Shown here piece by piece: positions 34,233 through 42,226 of a stretch of DNA of 64,000 nucleotides. Under the pieces are notes generated by a model. That model was not told where the DNA came from. It ran no database searches and saw nothing but the letters and a program-made list of their open reading frames with translations. Source of the DNA: Arachidicoccus sp. BS20 (GTDB lineage: Bacteria > Bacteroidota > Bacteroidia > Chitinophagales > Chitinophagaceae); the NCBI RefSeq assembly GCF_001659705.1, contig NZ_CP015971.1, forward strand, positions 3,103,029 through 3,167,028, in the 5' to 3' direction. Positions within the stretch are counted from its first letter, which is position 1; each line of letters opens with the position of its first letter. A program made the translations under genes and the position numbers.

Positions 34233-34658
34233 TCATATCTTATGTTGCGCCGGACATAGCTTTCCTATTCCTTGTTGCAAAAAGAATTTGATAATTACTT
34301 TTACAAGACTCTTCACAAAGACCCCGAGAGGAATAATATGAGCTATTGCTTCTAAAACAAAATCAATAATTTTTCCGGCAATACTATCGCCCTGAATAAT
34401 TGAACAGAAAATCTTTTTTAACTCATCCCAAAGATTTATTTTATTTATACCACTAATACTTAGAGCAATCATGTTTGCGTGAGTATTGTTGCTCCAGAAT
34501 CTTTCACTCATTTGTTTCGTCGCTGAAAGATATAAATTAGCCAATGCTTCCTGAGCATCTTGCTCGGTAACAGCACCATCGCCCAAGCCTTCGGCGAGTA
34601 TTTCATTTGCAAAAGCAGAAGTATCTACCAATTGCAAGGCTTCATTTCTTACTAACAT
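34233..34658 (-). CDS. Small protein with a hydrophobic C-terminal half, unknown
   Basis: A 141-residue protein. Residues 1-75 are acidic and helical (EILAEGLGDGAVTEQDAQEAL). Residues 85-135 are hydrophobic and amphipathic (IAGKIIDFVLEAIAHIIPLG, VFVKSLVKVIIKFFLQQG), followed by a short tail with Cys. This could form a membrane-active helix pair. There is no signal peptide. No family recognised. A leader repeat copy precedes it (34677-34714). Confidence 0.5.
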   Translation of the reverse strand: MLVRNEALQLVDTSAFANEILAEGLGDGAVTEQDAQEALANLYLSATKQMSERFWSNNTHANMIALSISGINKINLWDELKKIFCSIIQGDSIAGKIIDFVLEAIAHIIPLGVFVKSLVKVIIKFFLQQGIGKLCPAQHKI

Positions 34659-34676
34659 AATTTTAGGTTTTTATTT

Positions 34677-34714
34677 TGCCTACTCTATAATCCTCTTTTC
34701 GGCTTACGAGGTCT
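34677..34714 (-). repeat. Conserved leader repeat, copy 3
   Basis: Full core (GCCTACTCTATAATCCTC, TTTTCGGCTTACGAGG). It begins directly after the stop of the 34716-35585 gene and ends 19 bp before the start of the next minus-strand gene, so it marks the gene junction. Confidence 0.75.
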
Positions 34715-34715
34715 T

Positions 34716-35585
34716 TTATTGAATGTGATAAGTAATCGGCGTTATAAGTTGTTCATTATTTCCGTCCTGATGATTTAATTGGTCTTGTATTTTTAAAGTC
34801 AGGTCTGTTTTGGCTTGTCCTCTGTCATGGTTATTGCCCGAAGTAGAAGCCGTTACAGTTCTTATATCGCCTGTTTTAAAGTTTTGTACTTTGGCAGATG
34901 CAGTACCGCTGTATGTGTGATTTCCTATACTGTACACACCTGCGGAATCTATGCTATAATGAATGGATGTTTCTAATGTAACGCCAAGCGTTTTTATTTT
35001 TGTGCGTAAGTAACTTTGAGCTTCTCCTATATTACTGTGGTTGCAATCTTCTGTCGCCACACGATAATATTCATTGCCTTTGCTGTTTTTTACTTTTACA
35101 TAAGCACTGCCACCGTAAAACATTTTTGTTTTTGCGGTCTTAGAAGCGTTAATGGTAAATTCGGTTACAGAACGGTCAAACGCTGGGTCTGCCCACCCTC
35201 CAATCAAAAACGAACGAAATCCTACTGCATCTTCCTTGTTTTCAAATTCCAGTTCAGGATTGGATATTCTCTTTGTGTTAGTAGTATCAATGTCAATACT
35301 ATAGTTTGTTGCATTTATACCTTTATCAGCTAGTGTTTTAATTGCAGCACTGCGTAAAGCATCTCTTGTTCCAAAATCATACATGTCTAATACATTGCTT
35401 ACATATACTACTTTAAAATTATTAGTACTCATAACTATAAAACAATACTTTATTTTTGTAGAATTATCAGCCATATTTTGAGTTGGTGCAGCTAAAGCTT
35501 TTCGGGCAAGGTGTGTTTGTCCAAAACTGACTTGTATTCCCGTAAGGAATAACAGAGTACATAAAATGGTAATTGATTTTTTCAT
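34716..35585 (-). CDS. Secreted beta-rich protein of unknown function
   Basis: A 289-residue protein with a signal peptide (MKKSITILCTLLFLTGIQVSFGQ). The mature part appears to hold two similar halves with strand-rich sequence (KMFYGGSAYVKVKNSKGNEYY; GNHTYSGTASAKVQNFKTGD), each followed by an Asn/His-rich turn and a helix (DCNHSNIGEAQSYLRTKIKT; GNNHDRGQAKTDLTLKIQDQL). This hints at an internal duplication. No family recognised. It would be exported to the periplasm or beyond. Confidence 0.6.
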   Translation of the reverse strand: MKKSITILCTLLFLTGIQVSFGQTHLARKALAAPTQNMADNSTKIKYCFIVMSTNNFKVVYVSNVLDMYDFGTRDALRSAAIKTLADKGINATNYSIDIDTTNTKRISNPELEFENKEDAVGFRSFLIGGWADPAFDRSVTEFTINASKTAKTKMFYGGSAYVKVKNSKGNEYYRVATEDCNHSNIGEAQSYLRTKIKTLGVTLETSIHYSIDSAGVYSIGNHTYSGTASAKVQNFKTGDIRTVTASTSGNNHDRGQAKTDLTLKIQDQLNHQDGNNEQLITPITYHIQ

Positions 35586-35666
35586 TGATATTTAAAATTT
35601 TAGTGTGTTAAAAAATGTTTTTGAGATTAAGTCATAGCCACCATAGCGACTATGACTTTCGATTTT

Positions 35667-36167
35667 TTAATTGATTTTAATGTAATAATAAACGGCTACA
35701 TTTCTCGGGCGTGTTTCTGAGTTAATCCCATTTCCACTATTATCTGTAGTATAGGTTTTGTTTCCCTGCCGAGAATTTGATTCAAATCCATAGCCATTAA
35801 ATCCACTACCACCACTCGCTTCTAAAAAATGTCCAATAACATTATGAGCGTGCTGACCTATCGTATCTGGCTGATAATCATTGGCTGTTCTGTTAGCTCC
35901 GTCTGGGTCGCCGTGCGTATTCGGATCAAATGGTAAAGGTTGCCCTACACTATAAATCGTATTTAACCCCCGTAAGAACTTGCCTCGTAAATCAGGTGCA
36001 TTTATTTGCCCTGTATTTCGATTTAAGCAGGAATTTTGAATAGAGCGACCATCGCATGGTGCATAAGAAGAATGTGGCGCACTAAATACCGCAGCTTCTC
36101 TGATTTCTTGGGTAAGCTGGTCATAGCTCAAAATAGACGCTATGATTGTTCCTAAAATGTCTGACAT
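35667..36167 (-). CDS. Phage tail-collar-like domain protein
   Basis: A 166-residue protein. The segment APDLRGKFLRGLNTIYSVGQ and the end RPRNVAVYYYIKIN are hallmarks of the tail collar/tail fibre C-terminal fold, also found in the microcystin-dependent MdpB-like family. A Gly-rich, His-containing middle (TIGQHAHNVIGHFLEASGGSG) is typical too. No signal peptide is seen and no other phage genes are present, so it is either a lone exported adhesin-like protein or a relic. Leader repeat copy 4 precedes it. Confidence 0.75.
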   Translation of the reverse strand: MSDILGTIIASILSYDQLTQEIREAAVFSAPHSSYAPCDGRSIQNSCLNRNTGQINAPDLRGKFLRGLNTIYSVGQPLPFDPNTHGDPDGANRTANDYQPDTIGQHAHNVIGHFLEASGGSGFNGYGFESNSRQGNKTYTTDNSGNGINSETRPRNVAVYYYIKIN

Positions 36168-36186
36168 AATTGATAATTTTTTATTT

Positions 36187-36225
36187 CGCCTACTCTATAT
36201 CCTCTTTTCGGCTTACGAGGTTGTT
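36187..36225 (-). repeat. Conserved leader repeat, copy 4
   Basis: Core GCCTACTCTATATCCTC (one base shorter) with TTTTCGGCTTACGAGG, ending 20 bp before the start of the tail-collar-like gene. The 695-bp gap from here to the LuxR gene holds no convincing reading frame. Confidence 0.75.
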
Positions 36226-36522
36226 GAATAATGAATTAATTGTTTTATTGTTTTTGGTCTGTTTCATATTTTTTTCGTCACAGTTTTTTCAATGAGCATC
36301 ATCGTGTTTTGTATCAGCCGGTCGTTTGCCAAAGGCAAGCGCATCGTGCATTTTCTCAATCGTTATCAAAATTATTTTCATTTTACTCAACAGCAATACC
36401 ATCAAGTGGGTATTTTGTGAGTAGTCCCGGGACTATGCTGCCGGTTCTGTTTTTCAATGCTAATCTTGTATGCTGCATCTACTATGCAAAGCTACTATGA
36501 CCGGTATGGCAAAGTCAAGCGT

Positions 36523-36600
36523 AGAAATACGGTATTTTACCCCCGTATTTTTACGGGGGCAGGGGGAGTAAAAACCCCCTCCCTGAATACCGTAAAAACA
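36523..36600. repeat. Nested G/C-rich hairpins in the gap before the LuxR-type gene
   Basis: CCCCCGTA/TACGGGGG (36540-36560) lies next to GGGGGAGT-AAAA-ACCCCCT-like pairing. Outer arms AATACGGTATTTTAC and GAATACCGTAAAAA enclose both. These could be operators or a terminator; the sequence does not decide. Confidence 0.55.
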
Positions 36601-36809
36601 CGTATTTTTTGCAATCATGGTTGCCGCTTTTAGCATTGGCAAATTCCACAATATACATGCGGGCGCATACATTGCCTGGGCAGCAACAATCAATTGTTTT
36701 ACAGACATTTATGCCAATATTTTTTTCGTTCTTAGAGTGCCTGTACATATCTTTCCGCTGATAATAATAGATAATACTGCAAATGTAAAATGACTGTTAT
36801 CCTCAATCA

Positions 36810-36827
36810 ATCCTCATTTATGAGGAT
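36810..36827. promoter_or_regulatory. Perfect 18-bp palindrome, candidate operator
   Basis: ATCCTCAT-TT-ATGAGGAT, with a further half-site TTATCCTCA at 36797-36805. It lies directly upstream of the -33 element of the LuxR-type gene, a fitting place for autoregulation. Confidence 0.55.
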
Positions 36828-36834
36828 AAAATCG

Positions 36835-36865
36835 TTGGTATTTTTGAAAGTATTTTCTAAATTTG
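36835..36865 (+). promoter_or_regulatory. Promoter of the LuxR-type gene (TTG-N20-TAAATTTG)
   Basis: TTG at 36835-36837 and TAAATTTG at 36858-36865 match the Bacteroidota consensus with a 20-bp spacer. The -7 element covers the alternative TTG start at 36863, which supports the ATG at 36884 as the true start. Confidence 0.65.
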
Positions 36866-36883
36866 GAGTGTAAACGACCGGTT

Positions 36884-37681
36884 ATGCCTGCTTATAAAAA
36901 GTTCTCATACTCATACGAAGGATATCTGCGGGAGATTTATTACGACAAAGAGCAATCTGATGAACATGATGTTCTGGAGTTGTTTGCCAAGCTGCAAGGT
37001 TTTGCCAATACGGGATTTGGGGCGCTCCCATTACTTTTTATCATAGATTACAGAAAGCGGGAATATATTTTATACTCCGATGCCGTTCGCCAGATAGCGG
37101 GCTATCATCCGCGCGATTTTTTGGATTCCGGGCTGGAGATGCTTTTGTATGTTTACCAGAAAGACGATTTTAAAATTTATAACGAAAAAATCTTTTCCCG
37201 CAACTGTGAATTTCTCCGGTCCATACCACAAAGCGAGCACGAGAACTATTTGTTTTCTTACACATTTCGCATTAGCGATGCAAAAGGAAAGCATCAGCAA
37301 ATATGGCAAAGAGGTAGTTATATTACTTCGCCGGAAACGGGACTTCCATTATATTCTTTGGGCATTTGCCTTAACCTTACGGCTGTGAAAACAGATACCC
37401 GCATGGTACACACGATTGAGAAAATGAATAGAAACAGCCCTGCCAATTTAATGATGGAAACCAATTATTTCTTCCCCAACGAAGAAGACAAATTGTTTTC
37501 AAAAAGAGAAAAAGAAGTATTGCTGTACATGGCAGACGGGCTTTCTACCAAGCAAATTGCAGATAAAATGCGCGTTGCAGATACAACCGTTATTACCTAC
37601 CGGAAAAAAATGATGGAAAAATCCAATACTAAAAATACTGCTGCATTGATAGCCTACAGTACACAAAACAGAATAATTTAG
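36884..37681 (+). CDS. LuxR-type transcriptional regulator with N-terminal PAS-like domain
   Basis: About 265 residues from ATG 36884 (MPAYKKFSYSYEGYLREIYY). The N-terminal 170 residues contain a PAS-like segment (PLLFIIDYRKREYILYSDAVRQIAGYHPRDFLDSG, and a PAC-like part). The C-terminal helix-turn-helix is FSKREKEVLLYMADGLSTKQIADKM, then ADTTVITYRKKMMEKSNTKNTAALI, the classic GerE/LuxR form. There is no response-regulator receiver. It faces away from the minus-strand orphan genes and could control them, though that is inference. The hydrolase gene starts 6 bp after its stop. Confidence 0.85.
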   Translation: MPAYKKFSYSYEGYLREIYYDKEQSDEHDVLELFAKLQGFANTGFGALPLLFIIDYRKREYILYSDAVRQIAGYHPRDFLDSGLEMLLYVYQKDDFKIYNEKIFSRNCEFLRSIPQSEHENYLFSYTFRISDAKGKHQQIWQRGSYITSPETGLPLYSLGICLNLTAVKTDTRMVHTIEKMNRNSPANLMMETNYFFPNEEDKLFSKREKEVLLYMADGLSTKQIADKMRVADTTVITYRKKMMEKSNTKNTAALIAYSTQNRII

Positions 37682-37687
37682 ACAGTT

Positions 37688-38497
37688 ATGCAAAAGATAC
37701 TTTTTTATCACGGCGGTCCCGGGCTTAACGGCAATCCGGAACGCAACCTGCTGGCGTCTATGTACAAAACCGCGAATTTGGATTTGCAGGTTTGGGATGA
37801 GCCTTCGCTATTGAGAGGCACTTTAAAAGAGTTGAACACACGCACGCATTTTGAGCAATTGCTGCATAGCGCAGAAGACTTTCTGTTACAGCACTATGAC
37901 GGAACGCCGCTGCATTTATTCGGAAGCAGCTGGGGCGCCCAAGTGGTTGCATGGCTTCAACAAAATCATAGTGATAAAGTCGCTTCAATAATTTTGTCTG
38001 CCCCTTGTTTTGATATATACAAAGCCGACCATAATATTTTCACTTTTATTGCGCAAGATTACAAGGGAAATAATGATGATAGTAATTTTGAAAAAATGCA
38101 GCAAGTAATTGAACGTTTATCCGGCTCATTCGATGATAATGCAATAAAAGGCTGGGAGCTGGCATTGGCAAATCCGGGATTTTTAAATTATTACTGGACA
38201 AACACAGAAGCACAGGCAAAATATCTTGCCAACTTTATAGCACCCGAATATGGATTTGATATCGAAAATTTTTTCGCCGTAAGAAAATCTATGACCGATA
38301 TACATATCATTCCTACCTCGACAAAAACAATTATTGTATATGGTGCGCGTGACAAGATTGTAATCATACCGGAAGAAATGGATTTTATAAAAGAAAAGTT
38401 TCCCCGTCATGTAATATACAGGCTGGAGCATTCGTCTCATTATCCGCATATTGAAGAAGCGCAGCGTGTGGCGGATATAATAGCTGCCGAAGTATAA
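37688..38497 (+). CDS. Alpha/beta hydrolase
   Basis: A 269-residue cytoplasmic hydrolase. The oxyanion motif HGGPG near residue 8 resembles proline iminopeptidase-like (S33) enzymes. The nucleophile elbow is LFGSSWGAQV (Ser near residue 80). The acid is probably Asp in IIVYGARDKIVI, and the catalytic His is in LEHSSHYPHIEEAQ. The substrate is unknown. It begins 6 bp after the LuxR-type gene, so the two are probably co-transcribed. It could process a signal sensed by that regulator, but nothing in the sequence proves this. Confidence 0.85.
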   Translation: MQKILFYHGGPGLNGNPERNLLASMYKTANLDLQVWDEPSLLRGTLKELNTRTHFEQLLHSAEDFLLQHYDGTPLHLFGSSWGAQVVAWLQQNHSDKVASIILSAPCFDIYKADHNIFTFIAQDYKGNNDDSNFEKMQQVIERLSGSFDDNAIKGWELALANPGFLNYYWTNTEAQAKYLANFIAPEYGFDIENFFAVRKSMTDIHIIPTSTKTIIVYGARDKIVIIPEEMDFIKEKFPRHVIYRLEHSSHYPHIEEAQRVADIIAAEV

Positions 38498-38628
38498 ATA
38501 CAAAATCTTAAAATCCTTTTTCAAAATTGTTTTATCAAAATTATGTAGGACTTTTGCCACGAAATCAATTCTAAGCAAAAAATCGAAATGCTTTTGACTT
38601 TTGCTTTCTTATCTTTATCGGAATTGTA

Positions 38629-39465
38629 ATGAACAAAAAAGCATTAGCTGCAATTGCAGTAGCCTTATTTATTCCCCTTGTTGGTTATCTGTTATTGAAG
38701 TATGCCGGCGAGAACGCAGTAGATGTGCCGCGCAATTATATTTATGATTCGGTCGTTACCAAAACCGATAATGGCAAAATATACGACGATACTGTTTGGC
38801 ATACCGTGGAGAATATCCGTTTGGTTAATCAGCTTGGCGATACCGTGCAATTGTATGATATAAAGAATAAAGCCATTGTAATGGATTTCTTTTTTACAAG
38901 CTGCGGTTCTATTTGTCCCACGCTTACGCACAATATGCGGATGCTCCAAAAGTCATTTGAAAAAGGCAGTCACTCCCAGTCTGTACAAAATGATGCAGAT
39001 GGCGCTAACCGTGTACAGTTTATTTCTTTTAGTATCGATCCTGAGCGTGACAGCGTTGCACGACTGAAAAAATATGCCGACAGATATGGTGTGAACAACG
39101 ATAACTGGTGGTTTCTGACGGGCAATAAGGATTCGATTTACAACTTTATTTATGAGCAGTTAAAGGTAGATAAGTATGACGATACCATTCCCATTAGCCC
39201 CGATTTTCCGCATACGGGAAGGTTTGTATTGCTGGACAGAGACCATCACATTCGCGGCTACTACGATGGCTTGGATACAGCAGAGGCTTTGCCGAAACTT
39301 GCGCATGACATTGGTGTATTGATGGTGGAAAAAGACCGTGAACATCCGGCAGCACTACCTTTCGATCCGGTGGAGATGGGTATTTGTTTTGCGATTACCA
39401 TTGTGATTGTTCTATTGCTGGCGCGTATTATTTTTAAAAAGAAAAAAAATATCAACAATAAATAA
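38629..39465 (+). CDS. SCO1/SenC family copper chaperone
   Basis: A 278-residue membrane-anchored thioredoxin-fold protein. It has an N-terminal hydrophobic anchor (ALAAIAVALFIPLVGYLLLKY), the copper-binding DFFFTSCGSICPTLTHNM (Cys near 92 and 96, CxxxC) and the conserved His in DFPHTGRFVLLD (near residue 194). The C-terminus has an additional membrane helix (MGICFAITIVIVLLLARIIF), less usual for the family. SCO proteins deliver copper to the CuA site of oxidase subunit II, here encoded 17 kb away. It is followed after 5 bp by a DUF420 gene. Confidence 0.92.
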   Translation: MNKKALAAIAVALFIPLVGYLLLKYAGENAVDVPRNYIYDSVVTKTDNGKIYDDTVWHTVENIRLVNQLGDTVQLYDIKNKAIVMDFFFTSCGSICPTLTHNMRMLQKSFEKGSHSQSVQNDADGANRVQFISFSIDPERDSVARLKKYADRYGVNNDNWWFLTGNKDSIYNFIYEQLKVDKYDDTIPISPDFPHTGRFVLLDRDHHIRGYYDGLDTAEALPKLAHDIGVLMVEKDREHPAALPFDPVEMGICFAITIVIVLLLARIIFKKKKNINNK

Positions 39466-39470
39466 ACTTT

Positions 39471-40016
39471 ATGTTACAGGCTGCTATTCAGAAGAATGAT
39501 AAGAAAGCAAAATGGTTGATTGGAATTGTATCTGCGGTTATTTTTGGTGCAGTTGTGGTTTTGGACAGGCACATTATCCATCCGACTTTTACGTTGTTTG
39601 ATGTGCGGTATTTTGCGCTGGCAAATGCCGTGATTAATACGCTTGTTACTATCTGCTTACTCGCAGCATTGTGGGCTGTGAAGCGAAAGAAATTTGAGCT
39701 GCACCGCAATTTTATGTTTGCGGCAATTATTCTATCCGTATTATTCTTATTGTCGTATATCTGTCATCATTTGTTTGCCGGCGATACGGTTTATGGCGGC
39801 ACAGGTGCAATTCGTTACGTGTATTATTTTATTCTCATTTCACACATTGCGTTGGTAACAATTATGTTGCCGTTTATATTGTTTACTGCTTATCGCGGAT
39901 TGACAGGCGAATGGGCAAAGCATAAAAAAATAGCGCGCTATACATTTCCATCGTGGTTATATATTTCGGTTACGGGACCAATTATTTATTTTATGATTGC
40001 TCCTTATTATCATTAA
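39471..40016 (+). CDS. DUF420 membrane protein
   Basis: A 181-residue protein with about five hydrophobic helices matching DUF420 (YozB-like): FTLFDVRYFALANAVINTLV, KKFELHRNFMFAAIILSVLFLLSYICHHL, then LISHIALVTIMLPFILFTAYRGL and HKKIARYTFPSWLYISVTG. Several conserved His are visible. The family often sits near oxidase assembly genes, and the overlapping position behind the SCO gene supports a role in heme-copper oxidase biogenesis. Its mechanism is not known to me. Confidence 0.88.
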   Translation: MLQAAIQKNDKKAKWLIGIVSAVIFGAVVVLDRHIIHPTFTLFDVRYFALANAVINTLVTICLLAALWAVKRKKFELHRNFMFAAIILSVLFLLSYICHHLFAGDTVYGGTGAIRYVYYFILISHIALVTIMLPFILFTAYRGLTGEWAKHKKIARYTFPSWLYISVTGPIIYFMIAPYYH

Positions 40017-40040
40017 AAATATTTTAAAGAATAATATTGA

Positions 40041-40074
40041 AAGCCTTCAGCACATTTTGTCTGAGGGCTTTTTT
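40041..40074 (+). terminator. Terminator after SCO-DUF420 operon
   Basis: AAGCCTTCAG (40041-40050) pairs with CTGAGGGCTT (40061-40070), with one G-U pair, and is followed by T residues. Confidence 0.85.
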
Positions 40075-40264
40075 CATCTGTTTATTTTTATTGTTTTTTA
40101 ATTGTCAGATGGAATGCCTTGAAATAATTATCGCTTTGGGTATGTAAAATACTTATGGGCATTTCATGTGAAAGAGAATGGTATAATTATTTTATTTATC
40201 TTAACTAATTTTTATAATTTATTTTTTCATTAATTTCGTTCCGGTTCATCATTTATTTAAAATT

Positions 40265-40837
40265 GTGCATAATTATCATTCTTATTCAGATGAAGAGTTG
40301 CTTCACTTAGTATGTGAGAGCGACGAATCTGCATTCAGAGAAATTTTCGAGAGGTATTGGAAAAAGCTTTATGCAATGGCGTACAACCGCCTGCAATCCA
40401 AACATGGTGCGGAAGATGTAGTGCAGGATGTGTTGAGTACATTGTGGACGCGGAGGGAAAAACTGGAAATAAAATCCCTGAATCATTATCTGTCATCTGC
40501 TGTTCGGTATAGTATTTTTCATGCAATGAGAAAACAACTGAAAGAAGATGAACTAACGAAAGCGCTCCATATAAATGGCAATACTTTTACCACCATCGAC
40601 GAAAGTCTGAAGTATCAACTTATAGAAGAAGCTGTTCGGAAAGAAATTGACCGACTGCCCGATAAATGCAAACTCGTTTTCCAATACAGCAGAGAGTTGG
40701 GCATGAGTAACCGCGAAATTGCTGAAGAACTTCAATTATCATCCAAAACTGTTGAAGCGCACATTACGCGTGCCATCAGGCAATTGCGTTCTGCGTTAAA
40801 AAGTTCATTATCTTCTTTCTTTTCCTTATTTTTTTAA
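40265..40837 (+). CDS. ECF-type RNA polymerase sigma factor (FecI-like)
   Basis: A 190-residue extracytoplasmic-function sigma factor. The sigma-2 region is FREIFERYWKKLYAMAYNRLQ, then GAEDVVQDVLSTLWTRR. The sigma-4 helix-turn-helix is ELGMSNREIAEELQLSSKTVEAHITRAIRQLR. The apparent start is GTG at 40265; no better ATG exists upstream of the conserved region. An anti-sigma gene of the FecR type follows at 79 bp, and then a SusC with a signalling domain, a standard transenvelope regulation set of this phylum. Confidence 0.93.
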   Translation: MHNYHSYSDEELLHLVCESDESAFREIFERYWKKLYAMAYNRLQSKHGAEDVVQDVLSTLWTRREKLEIKSLNHYLSSAVRYSIFHAMRKQLKEDELTKALHINGNTFTTIDESLKYQLIEEAVRKEIDRLPDKCKLVFQYSRELGMSNREIAEELQLSSKTVEAHITRAIRQLRSALKSSLSSFFSLFF

Positions 40838-40915
40838 TTTTTCAGAAAAAAATCCAAAACAGACTAAGGGTTAGCGCCTTTTTTCTTCACTTTATTAAAG
40901 AACGCCTTGTAATTA

Positions 40916-42091
40916 ATGGAAAATTCATTGCTAAAAGAGTTATTAGAAAAATACTTAACTGGTGTTGCCAACGAAGACGAAGCGAGGCAATTGACGGAGT
41001 GGTACCAATCTTTTAACGATGAAAATATAATTGTTCCCGCTCAGTTTGAAGATGAAGAGAACAATATTTACGAAAGGCTGAAAGCGCGCATGGATGCGAC
41101 ACTGAACAGTTCATTGAAAACGGAAACGGTACGTATGCCTTTTTTATTTCGTTATAAGAATGTTGCAGCTGCGGCAATTATTATTGTGTTATTGGGCAGC
41201 GGTTTTTGGTGGTGGAGCCGCAGTAATATTTCTTCGCCGAAACAAACGGGAACGATTGTACAAAATATGATACAGCCGGGGCGTAACGGTGCAATATTAA
41301 CGCTGGCAGATGGAACTCAGGTGGTTTTGGACAGTTCTAATAACGGGCAAATAGGCGTACAGGGCAGCAGCAAAATTGTGAAGCAGGGAAATATTGTAAC
41401 ATACACAAATGCGAATGCTGTTGTAGGCAATGCTGTGCAATACAATACAATGAGTACGCCGCGCGGCAGGGAATTTCAGATTGTATTACCCGATGGAACA
41501 AAGGCATGGCTGAATGCCGCGTCATCCATAAAATACCCGACAGCGTTTAACGATTCTGCAAGGCTCGTTTCCATTACCGGAGAAGTATATTTTGAAGTGG
41601 CACATCAATTGGGTAAGACAGGAAAGAGGGTGCCTTTTGTGGTGCAGACAGACCGTATGTCGGTAAAAGTTTTAGGAACGCACTTCGATGTAAATGCTTA
41701 TCCCGATGAGCAAAATTATAAAGCAACTTTGTTTGAAGGTAGCGTTGAAGTTTATGGAAATGATGAATACAATGCCGTAAAAATAGTTCCGGGACAACAA
41801 GCACAAATGCAGGAAAGCAATGCACAACCGAAAGTATCGGAGGCTGATTTGGATAAAGCAATGGCTTGGAGAAACGGTATGTTTCAGTTTGATGATGACA
41901 AGCTGGACAATATTCTGAAACAGGTTGCGCGTTGGTACGATGTGGACGTGGATTGTGCGGCAGACAAGCGACAACTTCGGTTTAACGGTGTTATTTCAAG
42001 ACGCGCCGATGTTGCAGATATTTTACATTTATTGTCGGTAACGGGCGTAGTGAATTTTAAAGTAAACGGCAGAAAAATATATGCTTATTAA
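40916..42091 (+). CDS. FecR family anti-sigma factor
   Basis: A 391-residue single-pass membrane protein. The cytoplasmic N-terminus (about 80 residues) would bind the sigma factor. One helix follows (NVAAAAIIIVLLGSGFWWW), then the periplasmic FecR domain with STPRGREFQIVLPDGTKAWLNAASSIKYP and RLVSITGEVYFEVAH. The C-terminal DUF4974 part has WRNGMFQFDDDKLDNILKQVARWYDVDV. It would receive a signal from the STN domain of the following SusC protein. Confidence 0.94.
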   Translation: MENSLLKELLEKYLTGVANEDEARQLTEWYQSFNDENIIVPAQFEDEENNIYERLKARMDATLNSSLKTETVRMPFLFRYKNVAAAAIIIVLLGSGFWWWSRSNISSPKQTGTIVQNMIQPGRNGAILTLADGTQVVLDSSNNGQIGVQGSSKIVKQGNIVTYTNANAVVGNAVQYNTMSTPRGREFQIVLPDGTKAWLNAASSIKYPTAFNDSARLVSITGEVYFEVAHQLGKTGKRVPFVVQTDRMSVKVLGTHFDVNAYPDEQNYKATLFEGSVEVYGNDEYNAVKIVPGQQAQMQESNAQPKVSEADLDKAMAWRNGMFQFDDDKLDNILKQVARWYDVDVDCAADKRQLRFNGVISRRADVADILHLLSVTGVVNFKVNGRKIYAY

Positions 42092-42226
42092 AAAGTACAT
42101 GAGAAAATTTTTTTTTGCCCGAAGTGATATGTAAGAGTTAAGCGCAAAAATTTATTGATATAAAAAATGGACAGACTTCTCAAAAAGTCGGTCTGAAATC
42201 TTATTGCCTTTTCCAAAGAAAAGACA

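Noticed and set aside
35667-36167. Prophage or contractile injection system
   Set aside because: Only one tail-collar-like protein is present, with no sheath, baseplate, capsid, terminase or integrase gene nearby.
32238-36225. Integron attC sites and cassettes
   Set aside because: The leader repeat lacks the GTTRRRY/RYYYAAC core sites and no integrase is in the window. A cassette-like origin is kept only as a hypothesis.
36240-36500. An 86-codon plus-strand open frame in the gap before the LuxR-type gene
   Set aside because: Its composition is low-complexity, it has no promoter or family resemblance, and no homologous pattern is visible.
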